Origin: Alphaproteobacteria bacterium
GTDB taxonomy: Bacteria; Pseudomonadota; Alphaproteobacteria; Micavibrionales; Micavibrionaceae
NCBI GenBank assembly: GCA_030427385.1
Contig: JAUHWR010000001.1
Location: 1,178,001 to 1,242,000, forward strand
DNA length: 64,000 bases
Direction: 5' to 3'
Shown here: in pieces, positions 1-10,196 of the stretch
How positions within the stretch are numbered: the stretch's first letter is position 1
How the letters are laid out: every line of letters begins with the position of its first letter
Notes under the pieces: model-generated
Databases searched by the model: none
What the model saw: only the letters and a program-made list of their open reading frames with translations
What the model was told of the DNA's origin: nothing
Program-made: the position numbers and the translations under genes

Positions 1-145
1 GCGTAAAAGGATTATGGTTGGAAATCTGAATATTTTGAACTGAAACCGTCTTCATTTTCTGGCGCGCCTGTTTTTTATGAAATAGAACCCTATATTTATC
101 ATTATTAGAGCATAAGTCCAACGCCAATCAGAAAACATATACGCT

Positions 146-316
146 ATGAATAAAATTGAAGAAAAAATAGAACATATTGAAGAGAAAATTGTTGATCTGG
201 ATCCCGAAACAGATCGTGAAGCACGAAAACGCCAACCATGGATGCCGCTGGGCGGCTCTATCCTTGCTGCATTCATATTATTTGTAATAGTTGCTTTATT
301 TATGGGGTGGTTTTAA
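146..316 (+). CDS. Small single-pass membrane protein, 56 aa
   Basis: I do not recognise a named family. The reading frame gives a charged, probably helical N-terminus (residues 1-31, rich in Glu, Lys and Ile heptads) followed by one hydrophobic segment at about residues 36-55 ending in GWF. That amphipathic-then-membrane layout is protein-like, whereas the opposite-strand frame over the same bases is Ser/Arg-rich and looks like a shadow. No convincing Shine-Dalgarno precedes the ATG. The stop codon lies in the loop of a hairpin (302-324), and the gene converges on the ornithine decarboxylase gene. Function unknown; probably an inner-membrane peptide. Confidence 0.55.
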   Translation: MNKIEEKIEHIEEKIVDLDPETDREARKRQPWMPLGGSILAAFILFVIVALFMGWF

Positions 317-324
317 CACCCCAT
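302..324 (+). terminator. Hairpin terminator overlapping the stop codon of the 56-aa gene
   Basis: A perfect 8-bp inverted repeat, ATGGGGTG at 302-309 and CACCCCAT at 317-324, has a 7-nt loop containing the TAA stop. An AT-rich stretch with a T5 run follows at about 333-338. It probably ends the plus-strand transcript between two convergent genes. Confidence 0.5.
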
Positions 325-329
325 AAATA

Positions 330-1529
330 TTAATTTTTAGCTGTATTCTTAATCTGAATAACATCTACATCTGTAAAGCCGTTGAATCCGGTTCGTACGC
401 TTTGGCTATAAGCACCGGTTTGTTTAAACATAACCCAATCACCAATTTTTGCATTATTTGACATGACAAAAGGGCCATTCATCATATCAACGGAATCGCA
501 AGTGGGCCCGGTCAATCGAAATTCACCCATTTCACATTGATCCATATATGCATCACGTTGAACCAATTCATGATGATAAACAATGCCCTGCCATGGGGCG
601 ATATCAGTCAGACCGCCGTATAAACCATCATTAATATATAGAATGTCATTACGACGCATATCAATACGGGTCACAAGGGTCATACAATCAGAAACTAAGG
701 CGCGGCCTGGCTCGCTCAAGATATGAATATCTTCAAAGCCATTTTCTGTGATCGCATGGCGAATAACATCAAAATAAGATGTCAGGGGCGCAGGCTGAGC
801 ATTTGGATAATCAACAGGAAAGCCGCCGCCCACATCCAAAGAATCGATTTCAATCTCTGCGGCGTCAACAATTTTACGGACATGGGCGATGGCACGGGCA
901 TAGACTTCCGGATCCATTGATTGCGTACCAACGTGAAAGCTGATCCCCAGACGTTTGCTTACTGGGCGTGCCAATTTTAAAAGCTCAATTGCCGAGTCAA
1001 AATCTGCACCAAATTTGCTTGAAAAATCAGTTCTGGCGGCATTATTTTTTGGTAATGCCAAGCGAATGTACAGATTTAAGTCCTGTGCCAGACCTGTCTC
1101 ACGCATGATTTTATATAGCTCGTCTTTATGATCGAGAACATATGTGCGCACATCATATTGGAAATAAGCGGCATGAATTGCTTCGGGCGTTTTGATTGGA
1201 TTCATATAATATAAATCTGCCGAAGGATTGATTTTCCGCACACGTTGGATTTCATCCAATGATGCCACATCAAAACATGTAATCCCCGCCTTAGTCATTG
1301 TTTGCAGAATTTGACGTGATGGGTTGCATTTTACAGCATAGGCAACATCACCCGGGAAGTGATTTAAAAATAAATCAACCTTATCCTTTAACTTTTCAGG
1401 TTCATAAAAATAAGTTGGACATTTTGGCTGAACAGCTAAAACGGCTTGTTTTATGTCGCCATTATAATTCAGAACTTTTGATTTTTTGAAGTTTGTTACG
1501 GGCGCAGCGCCCATATTGTAAGTTTGCAT
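330..1529 (-). CDS. odc: Ornithine/lysine decarboxylase, PLP fold type III
   Basis: Decarboxylates ornithine (possibly lysine) to putrescine in the cytoplasm, the entry step of polyamine synthesis. The 399-aa protein has the alanine-racemase-like barrel: the PLP lysine in AYAVKCNP (Lys67), HVGTQ at 199-203, the glycine-rich GGGFP at 234-238, EPGRAL at 273-278 and the catalytic cysteine in GPTCDS (Cys344). Length fits eukaryotic-type ODCs and alphaproteobacterial Odc2. The start is supported by CAGGAGA nine bases upstream. A structured leader precedes it (separate entry). Substrate preference between ornithine, lysine and diaminopimelate cannot be settled by eye, but GPTCDS(V)D favours ODC over LysA. 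Confidence 0.9.
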   Translation of the reverse strand: MQTYNMGAAPVTNFKKSKVLNYNGDIKQAVLAVQPKCPTYFYEPEKLKDKVDLFLNHFPGDVAYAVKCNPSRQILQTMTKAGITCFDVASLDEIQRVRKINPSADLYYMNPIKTPEAIHAAYFQYDVRTYVLDHKDELYKIMRETGLAQDLNLYIRLALPKNNAARTDFSSKFGADFDSAIELLKLARPVSKRLGISFHVGTQSMDPEVYARAIAHVRKIVDAAEIEIDSLDVGGGFPVDYPNAQPAPLTSYFDVIRHAITENGFEDIHILSEPGRALVSDCMTLVTRIDMRRNDILYINDGLYGGLTDIAPWQGIVYHHELVQRDAYMDQCEMGEFRLTGPTCDSVDMMNGPFVMSNNAKIGDWVMFKQTGAYSQSVRTGFNGFTDVDVIQIKNTAKN

Positions 1530-1544
1530 TGTGTTCTCCTGTTA

Positions 1545-1612
1545 AGTTAGGGGAACGCCATTACATAAACACCAAATGGGCCAGGGGTATGTACGTCTTA
1601 GGGAAATTATAT
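1545..1612 (-). promoter_or_regulatory. Structured 5' leader of odc, candidate speF RNA motif
   Basis: The 155-nt gap upstream of the ODC gene contains, on the minus strand, a compact self-complementary block just before the ribosome binding site. ACAUA near 1590 can pair with UAUGU near 1565, CCAUU near 1576 with AAUGG near 1559, and an ACCCC segment with a GUUCCCC segment. The speF RNA motif is known from alphaproteobacterial ornithine decarboxylase leaders, and position and content agree with it. I identified it by context and partial recall of the motif, not by a covariance-model search. Confidence 0.55.
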
Positions 1613-1684
1613 AATTTAAAAGTAAATAATTGTTAAATGTTTTTTTTGTAAAACGCCATGCAATAATATCATGCTTAAATCATA

Positions 1685-3791
<2,107 letters not shown>

Positions 3792-3803
3792 TTTTTAATG
3801 TCC

Positions 3804-4547
3804 CTATGCCGCCCTAATAATTTCCAAGAAATCATCTGCTATTAAACTTGCGCCGCCGATTAATGCCCCGTTTACATTTGGTACCGCAAAGATTTCAGAC
3901 GCATTTGACGGCTTTACAGATCCGCCATAAATAATTTTAAACTTACCGCCATCACTAAAGCGTTTTTGTAATTGCGCGCGAATAAAAGCATGCATCGCGC
4001 GGATATCATCCGTAGAGGCTGTTTTGCCTGTACCAATTGCCCAGACAGGTTCGTACGCAATTACAGTATTTTCCGCCGTAGCACAATCAGGAACTGCATT
4101 CGTAAGTTGTGCACCGACGACAGATTCGTGTGCGCCGGATTCTCTTTCTGCCTCTAATTCACCGACGCAGATAATTGAAATCAAATCATTTTCATGCGCT
4201 TTAACAGCTTTGGCTGAAATTAGATCATCACTTTCATTTATATACTGACGACGTTCAGAATGACCAAGTATCACATACTGACATTGCGCTTCTGCTATCA
4301 TTTTTGCGGAAATCTGACCTGTATAGGCGCCATTATCTTGATCTGAGCAATCTTGCGCCCCGACTAAAATATCAGCTTCTTCACATTCAAACTGAACACC
4401 TTCCATATTTATAAAAGGGGGACAGACCAAAATATCAGCTTTAGCGCGCAGTTTATCATCAACGCGACCAGCGATGTCACGGGCGAGTGTCGTACCGTCA
4501 CGCGCGCCGCCATTCATTTTCCAGTTTCCGGCAATTAATTTCTTCAT
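3804..4547 (-). CDS. tpiA: Triosephosphate isomerase
   Basis: Interconverts dihydroxyacetone phosphate and glyceraldehyde 3-phosphate in glycolysis/gluconeogenesis. Visible signatures are AGNWKMNG at the N-terminus, the catalytic His in ILGHSERR, the catalytic Glu in YEPVWAIGTG, and the phosphate-binding GGSVKPSN and GALIGGASL near the C-terminus. I chose the ATG giving MKKLIAGNWKMNG (247 aa), which matches family length; the reading frame extends 12 codons further to a TTG at 4583, whose GAGGTG lies too close to serve as its ribosome binding site. It is first in the tpiA-secG-pyrG run and diverges from ppiD. Confidence 0.96.
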   Translation of the reverse strand: MKKLIAGNWKMNGGARDGTTLARDIAGRVDDKLRAKADILVCPPFINMEGVQFECEEADILVGAQDCSDQDNGAYTGQISAKMIAEAQCQYVILGHSERRQYINESDDLISAKAVKAHENDLISIICVGELEAERESGAHESVVGAQLTNAVPDCATAENTVIAYEPVWAIGTGKTASTDDIRAMHAFIRAQLQKRFSDGGKFKIIYGGSVKPSNASEIFAVPNVNGALIGGASLIADDFLEIIRAA

Positions 4548-4643
4548 GGAAGTTGTTTTAACGTGTGTTGAGACGGATTGCAATCACCTCTTGCCAGAAG
4601 TTACGTATCTATTTATGTTTTGTATTCAAATTAAGGAAAAAAG

Positions 4644-6521
4644 ATGCTTCAAAAACTAAGTAACGGTGCCAAAGGTGGCTTTTCAAAATTTATTCTGGTC
4701 GGATTTTTATTCATGGCTGTACTGGGATTGGTGCTAACTGATGTTGGTGGATTTTTCCGTGACGGAATCAGTTCCACCAGCGTAGCAGAGGTTGGATCTG
4801 AATCTGTGCCTTATCATGAGTTTGATCGCTTTTTGCGCTCTACCCTTGCCCGTGAAAATATTTCACCGCAAGATGCCTATCAATTAGGACGCGTGAATGA
4901 CATTCTGGATCGTTATGTTCAGGACATATTATTTGTTCAAGCATCAAAAGATTTAGGAATCCGCACGCCCGATGAAGCCGTGGCGGAAGAATTACATCGA
5001 TTTGTTCGTCCCTATATGACAAAAGACACCACCCCACAACAAGCATTAGACATTGTTCTTAATCAACAAGGATTAAGTGAAGATAATCTGGTTAACGCCA
5101 TTCGCCGCGATCTAGGCTCCAATGTGTTAAAACAAGCTTTATTAAGCGGTGTCGATAGCGCGCCGATAGTGTTAGGCAAAGAATTATCACGCTATGAGAA
5201 TGAAACGCGCGATGTGTCTTATGTTTTACTACGAAATGATCGCATTAAGCTTAATGAGCAACCGACAGAAGATGAGCTACAAGAATTATATAATGTCTCT
5301 CAAGCGCAATATAAAATTCCGGAGCGTCGCGGCTTTTCAATTGCAATCCTTGATCCAAAAAGTATTACGCAAGATATCAGTGTTACTGATGAAGATACCT
5401 TAGAATTTTACAATAACAATAAAGAACGTTTCAAGGTTGCGGGGGGGCGCAATATTGAACAGGCTGTTTTTGATAATGAAGAAGCTGCGGAAAAATTTAT
5501 CGCTTCATTGAATAATGATAGTGACTTTCAAAAAGCTGCCGGCACGCATTATCGCGCTGCCAATGTATATCAGGCAGAAAACGCGCCGGAAGCTTTAAAA
5601 AACGTATTATTCTCAACGGATGCCGCCGCCATTCGCGGCCCGGCGCAAAGCCCGTTGGGATGGCATGTTATTCATGATTTGGGCGATGTTGAGGAAGCCT
5701 ATCGTGATTATAAAGATGTGAAAGACACCATTGCAATAAGCATGGTCAGAGACCAAAAGAGAGACGCGCTTCAAGAATCAATCGCATTAATTAATGATAA
5801 AATTGATGACGGTGAGACTTTGGCATCCTTAGCAGATGAATATAAAATGGAAACGCTTGATCTGAAACCGGTAGATCAATTTGGTTTAAAAGAAGATGGC
5901 AAAACAGGCCTAACGTCATTTGAAAAAGATCAACCCGTCCTGATTGAAACGTTATTTGATCTATATGATGATGAATTATCTGAAATGGTTGAGCTTTCCG
6001 ATGGGCGTATGGCAATTTTGAAAGTTACATCTTTGTCCGAAGAAAGCGTCAAGCCGTTTGAAAGCGTTAAAGAACAAATAAAAACACGCTTGATTTCTGA
6101 CCGTCAGCGTGCAGAAAACCGCGTACAAGCGCAAGATTACCTTCAAAAACTTGAAGCTGGAGAGCTAACACTTTCAGATGTTGCCAGCACAGCGAATGCA
6201 ACGGTTAAAACAGAAAAAAGCATCCCGCGTAAATTCGAGGAAACAGAACAAAACGCCATACCCGTAGATTTAAAAGCGCGTATATACACCGCAGATGTCG
6301 GGGACTATGTATTGTCTCAAACGGCAGAAGGTTTAATAATTGGCAAAAGCGCGGATAAAACACTAACAGCCAATGATAATATAGAAGAAGTAGAAGGATT
6401 AGCGCGGCGAATGGTCATCATTGATACGCTCTCCACTTACTTTAATAATCTTTCCGATGAAACACCGGTTAAGGTAAATCAGACGTTATTGAACCAACTA
6501 TATGGCCCGCCGCAGGGATAA
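4644..6521 (+). CDS. ppiD: PpiD-like peptidyl-prolyl isomerase/periplasmic chaperone
   Basis: Membrane-anchored periplasmic foldase that helps newly secreted proteins. The 625-aa protein has a short cytoplasmic N-terminus, one transmembrane helix (about residues 14-34), a SurA-N-like helical chaperone region (about 40-200), and a parvulin-like region around 255-345, where SPLGWHVIHD resembles the conserved parvulin end motif. The parvulin core is degenerate, as in many PpiD proteins, so isomerase activity is uncertain. It diverges from tpiA, the usual alphaproteobacterial placement. Its last 53 bases overlap the convergent deacetylase-like gene. Confidence 0.9.
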   Translation: MLQKLSNGAKGGFSKFILVGFLFMAVLGLVLTDVGGFFRDGISSTSVAEVGSESVPYHEFDRFLRSTLARENISPQDAYQLGRVNDILDRYVQDILFVQASKDLGIRTPDEAVAEELHRFVRPYMTKDTTPQQALDIVLNQQGLSEDNLVNAIRRDLGSNVLKQALLSGVDSAPIVLGKELSRYENETRDVSYVLLRNDRIKLNEQPTEDELQELYNVSQAQYKIPERRGFSIAILDPKSITQDISVTDEDTLEFYNNNKERFKVAGGRNIEQAVFDNEEAAEKFIASLNNDSDFQKAAGTHYRAANVYQAENAPEALKNVLFSTDAAAIRGPAQSPLGWHVIHDLGDVEEAYRDYKDVKDTIAISMVRDQKRDALQESIALINDKIDDGETLASLADEYKMETLDLKPVDQFGLKEDGKTGLTSFEKDQPVLIETLFDLYDDELSEMVELSDGRMAILKVTSLSEESVKPFESVKEQIKTRLISDRQRAENRVQAQDYLQKLEAGELTLSDVASTANATVKTEKSIPRKFEETEQNAIPVDLKARIYTADVGDYVLSQTAEGLIIGKSADKTLTANDNIEEVEGLARRMVIIDTLSTYFNNLSDETPVKVNQTLLNQLYGPPQG

Positions 6522-7629
6522 TGTCTGCTGCGTTATTTACTTGATATGCCTGAACTTGAACTTGGGGATATTTTTGTGTAATCAGCGCCCCTGCACTTAC
6601 AAGCTCAATATTCTTTGCTTTTAAGGTCGGCAGCCATTCCTGCAATGCCAAATATGTCATTTCTTTTGGATGACCGATCGCAATGGCAGCGCCGTTCTGA
6701 ATAGCTTTTTGTTCTAAATTTCTAAGCGCATTCCTTGCATATTCGAGTGTTTCTTCATGATCCAGAAAAACATCTCTCACCAGATAGGGTACTTGTGTTT
6801 CCTCCGCAATGTCTGCCGCGACAGAATTGTGGATGGTGCGCGAATCTATAAAATATAAATTATTTTTCTTAAGAGCATTCATAACTAAAGTCATTTTAGT
6901 GCGATCTTGTGTTAAACGACTTCCCATATGATTGTTAATACCGGCAAACCCTTCGAAAGAATTTAGATTAGTATAAAACTGATTTAAGAACTCATCCTGA
7001 GTTGTGTTTGTTGTCAGCAAGCCTGGTGTGCTTGCCATCTTTCCCGCCAAAGCCTCCATCGGCATATGAAGCATAAGATGATGGTTATGAGCGGATGCGT
7101 AGTCCGCTTGCGCCTGTAAATCTTCTGCATACGGCAGATAAGCAAGCGTTAAAGGCCCCTCTAACTCTGCCATTTTTTGGCTCCATTTGCGGCTAATCCC
7201 CATATCATCAATGATGATAATAACCTTGGCAGCCCCCGTTAATGGCGCTGTTTTCAGAGGAGGCGCTGGTAATGGCGTAATGTCCTCTTCGATTTTTTTT
7301 GAAAAATGGGAAACTGTAATCCCCTTTTTTGGTGTGGTTATAATTAAGTCATCATTTTCATCCAATTCAGTAAATACCGAGAACATATTTTGAAAAAATT
7401 CCGTCTCATCATCTTCTGGGATAAGAGGGGCATGCGTTTCTTTTAAATCAATGACAGCATGTGAAATTTTCAACTGAGTTGGTATATCTTGAACTGATTG
7501 CAAAGCCTCTCTCTCGGCCTCATCCGTTTGCGGATTTTTCTCAAATAAAAAGCTTGCGCCCAGACCAAATATCAACAAAGCACAAAAAATATAAAGGGGA
7601 AGAATATGAGAGGGTTGCTTTTTCTGCAT
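6469..7629 (-). CDS. Divergent polysaccharide deacetylase family protein (YibQ/DUF610)
   Basis: A 386-aa exported protein with one N-terminal membrane segment (about residues 9-27), a roughly 100-residue low-conservation linker, then a NodB-like barrel. Signatures are IIIIDDMGIS (metal-binding Asp pair), LPYA, LMLHMPMEA, GINNHMGS and FIDSRT, all characteristic of the divergent polysaccharide deacetylase family. It is probably periplasmic and acts on envelope glycans, but no substrate is established for the family. Its 3' end runs 53 bases into ppiD on the other strand. In alphaproteobacteria this gene is more often found near ctpA and rppH, so its place here between ppiD and trpD is unusual. 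Confidence 0.88.
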   Translation of the reverse strand: MQKKQPSHILPLYIFCALLIFGLGASFLFEKNPQTDEAEREALQSVQDIPTQLKISHAVIDLKETHAPLIPEDDETEFFQNMFSVFTELDENDDLIITTPKKGITVSHFSKKIEEDITPLPAPPLKTAPLTGAAKVIIIIDDMGISRKWSQKMAELEGPLTLAYLPYAEDLQAQADYASAHNHHLMLHMPMEALAGKMASTPGLLTTNTTQDEFLNQFYTNLNSFEGFAGINNHMGSRLTQDRTKMTLVMNALKKNNLYFIDSRTIHNSVAADIAEETQVPYLVRDVFLDHEETLEYARNALRNLEQKAIQNGAAIAIGHPKEMTYLALQEWLPTLKAKNIELVSAGALITQKYPQVQVQAYQVNNAADIIPAAGHIVGSITSDLP

Positions 7630-7676
7630 AAAATCAGGATAAGTGAGAGAGAAATGAACCGCAAACCTTTATTGTC

Positions 7677-8684
7677 ATGAAATCAATTTTAACCAAATTA
7701 AATCACAAAGAAAATTTGAGTGCGGAAGATATGCGGCTAAGTTTTGATGCCATATTATCTCAAAACCCGCCTGCGGAACTTATAGGCGCATTTCTTATGG
7801 GATTATCTCAAAAAGGCGAAACATCCGAGGAAATTGCCAGTGCGGCGCATTATCTGCGCGCACATGTAAGCCCCATTAATGCCCCTCCTCATGCGGTTGA
7901 TTGCTGCGGTACGGGCGGCGATGTAAGCGGCACGTATAATATATCGACTGCCGTTGCGCTGATTTGCGCCGCATGTGATGTACCTGTGGCAAAGCATGGC
8001 AACCGCGCCGCAAGCTCAAAATCAGGCGCCGCAGATGTTCTAGAAGCTTTGGGCGTGAATCTGGATGCACCACATGAGCGTTTGGAACAGGCTCTAAAAA
8101 AATTCAACTTTGCTTTTCTAATGGCGCCGAAACATCATCAAATTTTAAAACCAATTGTACCAATCCGTAAAAATTTAGGCTTTCCGACAATATTTAACTT
8201 ATTAGGCCCCTTGGCAAATCCGGCCGGAACGAAAACCCAACTGATCGGTGTTTATGACCGTAAGTGGTGCCGTCCAATGGCAGAGGCGCTTAAAATTCTG
8301 GGTACTAAACGCGCATGGGTTGTACATGGGCGCGATGGCTTGGATGAAATAACGCTCACAACACAGAGCGATGTTGTTGCCTTAGATGAAAATGGAGATA
8401 TACATGAATTTACTATTTCCCCCCAAGATCATGGCCTAGATATCTGCAGAGCCGAGGATCTTAAAGGCGGCGATGCTCGATTTAATGCAGATGCTTTACA
8501 AAAGCTACTATCCGGGCATGCGTCTGCCTATAGAAATATTTCATTGTTAAATGCAGGCGCCGTTTTGGTTCTGTCCGGTTCATGTGACACGTTAAGAACC
8601 GGCATCGAAAAATCAGCCGAAGCCATTGATTCAAATAAAGTTATTGAAAATTTTAACGCGTATAAAACTTACGTAGGTGCCTAA
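7677..8684 (+). CDS. trpD: Anthranilate phosphoribosyltransferase
   Basis: Transfers phosphoribose from PRPP to anthranilate in tryptophan synthesis (cytoplasm). The 335-aa protein shows the family marks: CCGTGGDVSGTYNIS (PRPP-binding GTGGD at 78-82), KHGNRAASSKSGAADVLE (from Lys106), and NLLGPLANP. It is followed directly by trpC, whose ATG begins at the base after the TAA, so the two are translationally coupled. trpE and trpG, which usually precede it in this lineage, are absent from the window. Confidence 0.97.
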   Translation: MKSILTKLNHKENLSAEDMRLSFDAILSQNPPAELIGAFLMGLSQKGETSEEIASAAHYLRAHVSPINAPPHAVDCCGTGGDVSGTYNISTAVALICAACDVPVAKHGNRAASSKSGAADVLEALGVNLDAPHERLEQALKKFNFAFLMAPKHHQILKPIVPIRKNLGFPTIFNLLGPLANPAGTKTQLIGVYDRKWCRPMAEALKILGTKRAWVVHGRDGLDEITLTTQSDVVALDENGDIHEFTISPQDHGLDICRAEDLKGGDARFNADALQKLLSGHASAYRNISLLNAGAVLVLSGSCDTLRTGIEKSAEAIDSNKVIENFNAYKTYVGA

Positions 8685-9479
8685 ATGAATGATGTTTTGA
8701 CCCGTATTTGTAATGATAAAAAACAACATGTGAGCGCACAAAAAGTGACGTTTTCACTACAAGATCTTAAAGCAAAAATACAAGATATTGCACCTCCGCT
8801 TGGTTTTATTAATAAACTACAACAAACCTTCGCACACAAAAATATTCCGTTAGTCGCCGAGGTAAAAAAAGCATCACCAAGTAAAGGTATCATTCGCCAA
8901 GACTTTGATCCGGTAAAAATTGCAAAGATATATCAAGCTAGCGGCGCAAGCTGTCTCTCTGTTTTGACGGACACACCCTATTTTCAGGGGGAAGATATTT
9001 ATCTTCAGAATATAAGAGGTGCCGTTAAACTCCCCCTGCTCCGTAAAGATTTTATGGTTGATGTGTATCAGATTTACGAATCACGTGCGCTTGGTGCAGA
9101 TGCCGTTCTAATCATCATGGCCGCATTAAACGATTCTCAGGTGAAGGAATTATATGATGCCAGTCAACAACTTGGTATGGATGTTTTGATCGAAGTTCAT
9201 GACCAATATGAATTAGAACGCGCCCTAACATTAATGCCAGCGATGATTGGCGTTAATAGCCGTAATCTGAAAACGCTCGAAGTTGATATCCAAACGGCAC
9301 ATACTTTAATTCAACAAATCCCCGAATCAATATTTAAAATTGCCGAAAGCGGGATTGGCACTCATGAAGATATTTGCGCCCTGCAAGCCATAGGCGCGCA
9401 AGGATTTTTAGTAGGAGAAAGCCTCATGAGAGAAGAAGATATTGCGAATGCCACAAAAAAATTACTTGGAGTGAATTGA
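8685..9479 (+). CDS. trpC: Indole-3-glycerol phosphate synthase
   Basis: Cyclises CdRP to indole-3-glycerol phosphate in tryptophan synthesis. The 264-aa TIM-barrel protein shows VAEVKKASPSKGII (catalytic Lys), LLRKDFMVD, GVNSRNLKTLEVD and IAESGIGTHED. It is a stand-alone enzyme, not fused to TrpF. It starts at the base after the trpD stop. The gap to lexA is short and contains the LexA box; the moaC-moeA pair often found between trpC and lexA is missing. Confidence 0.97.
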   Translation: MNDVLTRICNDKKQHVSAQKVTFSLQDLKAKIQDIAPPLGFINKLQQTFAHKNIPLVAEVKKASPSKGIIRQDFDPVKIAKIYQASGASCLSVLTDTPYFQGEDIYLQNIRGAVKLPLLRKDFMVDVYQIYESRALGADAVLIIMAALNDSQVKELYDASQQLGMDVLIEVHDQYELERALTLMPAMIGVNSRNLKTLEVDIQTAHTLIQQIPESIFKIAESGIGTHEDICALQAIGAQGFLVGESLMREEDIANATKKLLGVN

Positions 9480-9489
9480 CACAAAACAA

Positions 9490-9504
9490 GAACTTATGTA
9501 GAAC
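9490..9504 (+). promoter_or_regulatory. LexA operator (SOS box) upstream of lexA
   Basis: GAAC-N7-GAAC (GAACTTATGTAGAAC), which on the minus strand is GTTC-N7-GTTC, the direct-repeat LexA box known in alphaproteobacteria. It lies 42 bases before the lexA ATG, in the position expected for autoregulation. Confidence 0.85.
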
Positions 9505-9545
9505 ATAAAGAGTAAATATGTTTAATTGAGGTGAGGAGACCTGAG

Positions 9546-10196
9546 ATGTTAACCAAAAAACAACGCGATTTGTTGCTTTATATTAATGAACGCATGAGTT
9601 TAGGGGAGATTGCCCCCTCCTTCGATGAAATGAAAGATGCTCTGGATTTGAAATCAAAATCCGGCATTCACCGTTTAATATCAGGCTTAGTCGAGCGTGG
9701 CTATTTAGAGCGCCTTCCTAATCGCGCTCGTGCCTTGCACGTTATCAAACTGCCGGAAATGGGTGAAAAAACAAATGCAGAAACTAAGTCATTTTCTGCA
9801 TCTGATATTGCCGCCATGATACAAATTCCGCTATTGGGAAAAATTGCCGCAGGAACGCCTATTGAAGCCATTCGTAATGAAGAAGAGCAATTAGATTTAC
9901 CCGCAGCCATGGTCGGTAAAGGAGAGCATTACGCCCTTACGATCGATGGGGATTCCATGATCAAAGCCGGTATTCATAACGGCGATACTGTGATTATTAA
10001 ACGTTGCGATATGGTCAATAACGGAGAGATTGCGGTTGCGTTGGTCGATGATGCCGAGGTTACCTTAAAACGTTATTATAACGAAAAGAATATGATTGTT
10101 TTACGTCCGGAGAATGATGATTATCAGGATCAAACATTCACACCCGACCGCGTTCAAGTTCAGGGAAAAATAGTCAATTTAATTCGCAATTATTAA
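9546..10196 (+). CDS. lexA: SOS repressor LexA
   Basis: Represses DNA-damage genes and self-cleaves when stimulated by RecA filaments. The N-terminal winged helix (about 1-70) includes PSFDEMKDALDLKSKSGIH and RLPNRARAL, the alphaproteobacterial form. The cleavage site is the Ala-Gly bond in KIAAGTP, the catalytic Ser is in DGDSM and the Lys in VTLKRYY. I chose the ATG at 9546 (216 aa) because AGGAGA sits about 7 bases upstream and family members begin MLTKKQ; a GTG lies 5 codons earlier. A LexA box precedes it. Its stop overlaps the comEC stop on the other strand. Confidence 0.97.
   Translation: MLTKKQRDLLLYINERMSLGEIAPSFDEMKDALDLKSKSGIHRLISGLVERGYLERLPNRARALHVIKLPEMGEKTNAETKSFSASDIAAMIQIPLLGKIAAGTPIEAIRNEEEQLDLPAAMVGKGEHYALTIDGDSMIKAGIHNGDTVIIKRCDMVNNGEIAVALVDDAEVTLKRYYNEKNMIVLRPENDDYQDQTFTPDRVQVQGKIVNLIRNY

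Noticed and set aside
52-276. Minus-strand open frame of 74 codons at the window start
   Set aside because: Ser/Arg-rich with no domain logic; it covers the more protein-like plus-strand 56-aa gene.
4548-4583. TTG start 12 codons upstream for tpiA
   Set aside because: GAGGTG lies one base from the TTG, too close for initiation; the ATG start matches the family N-terminus.
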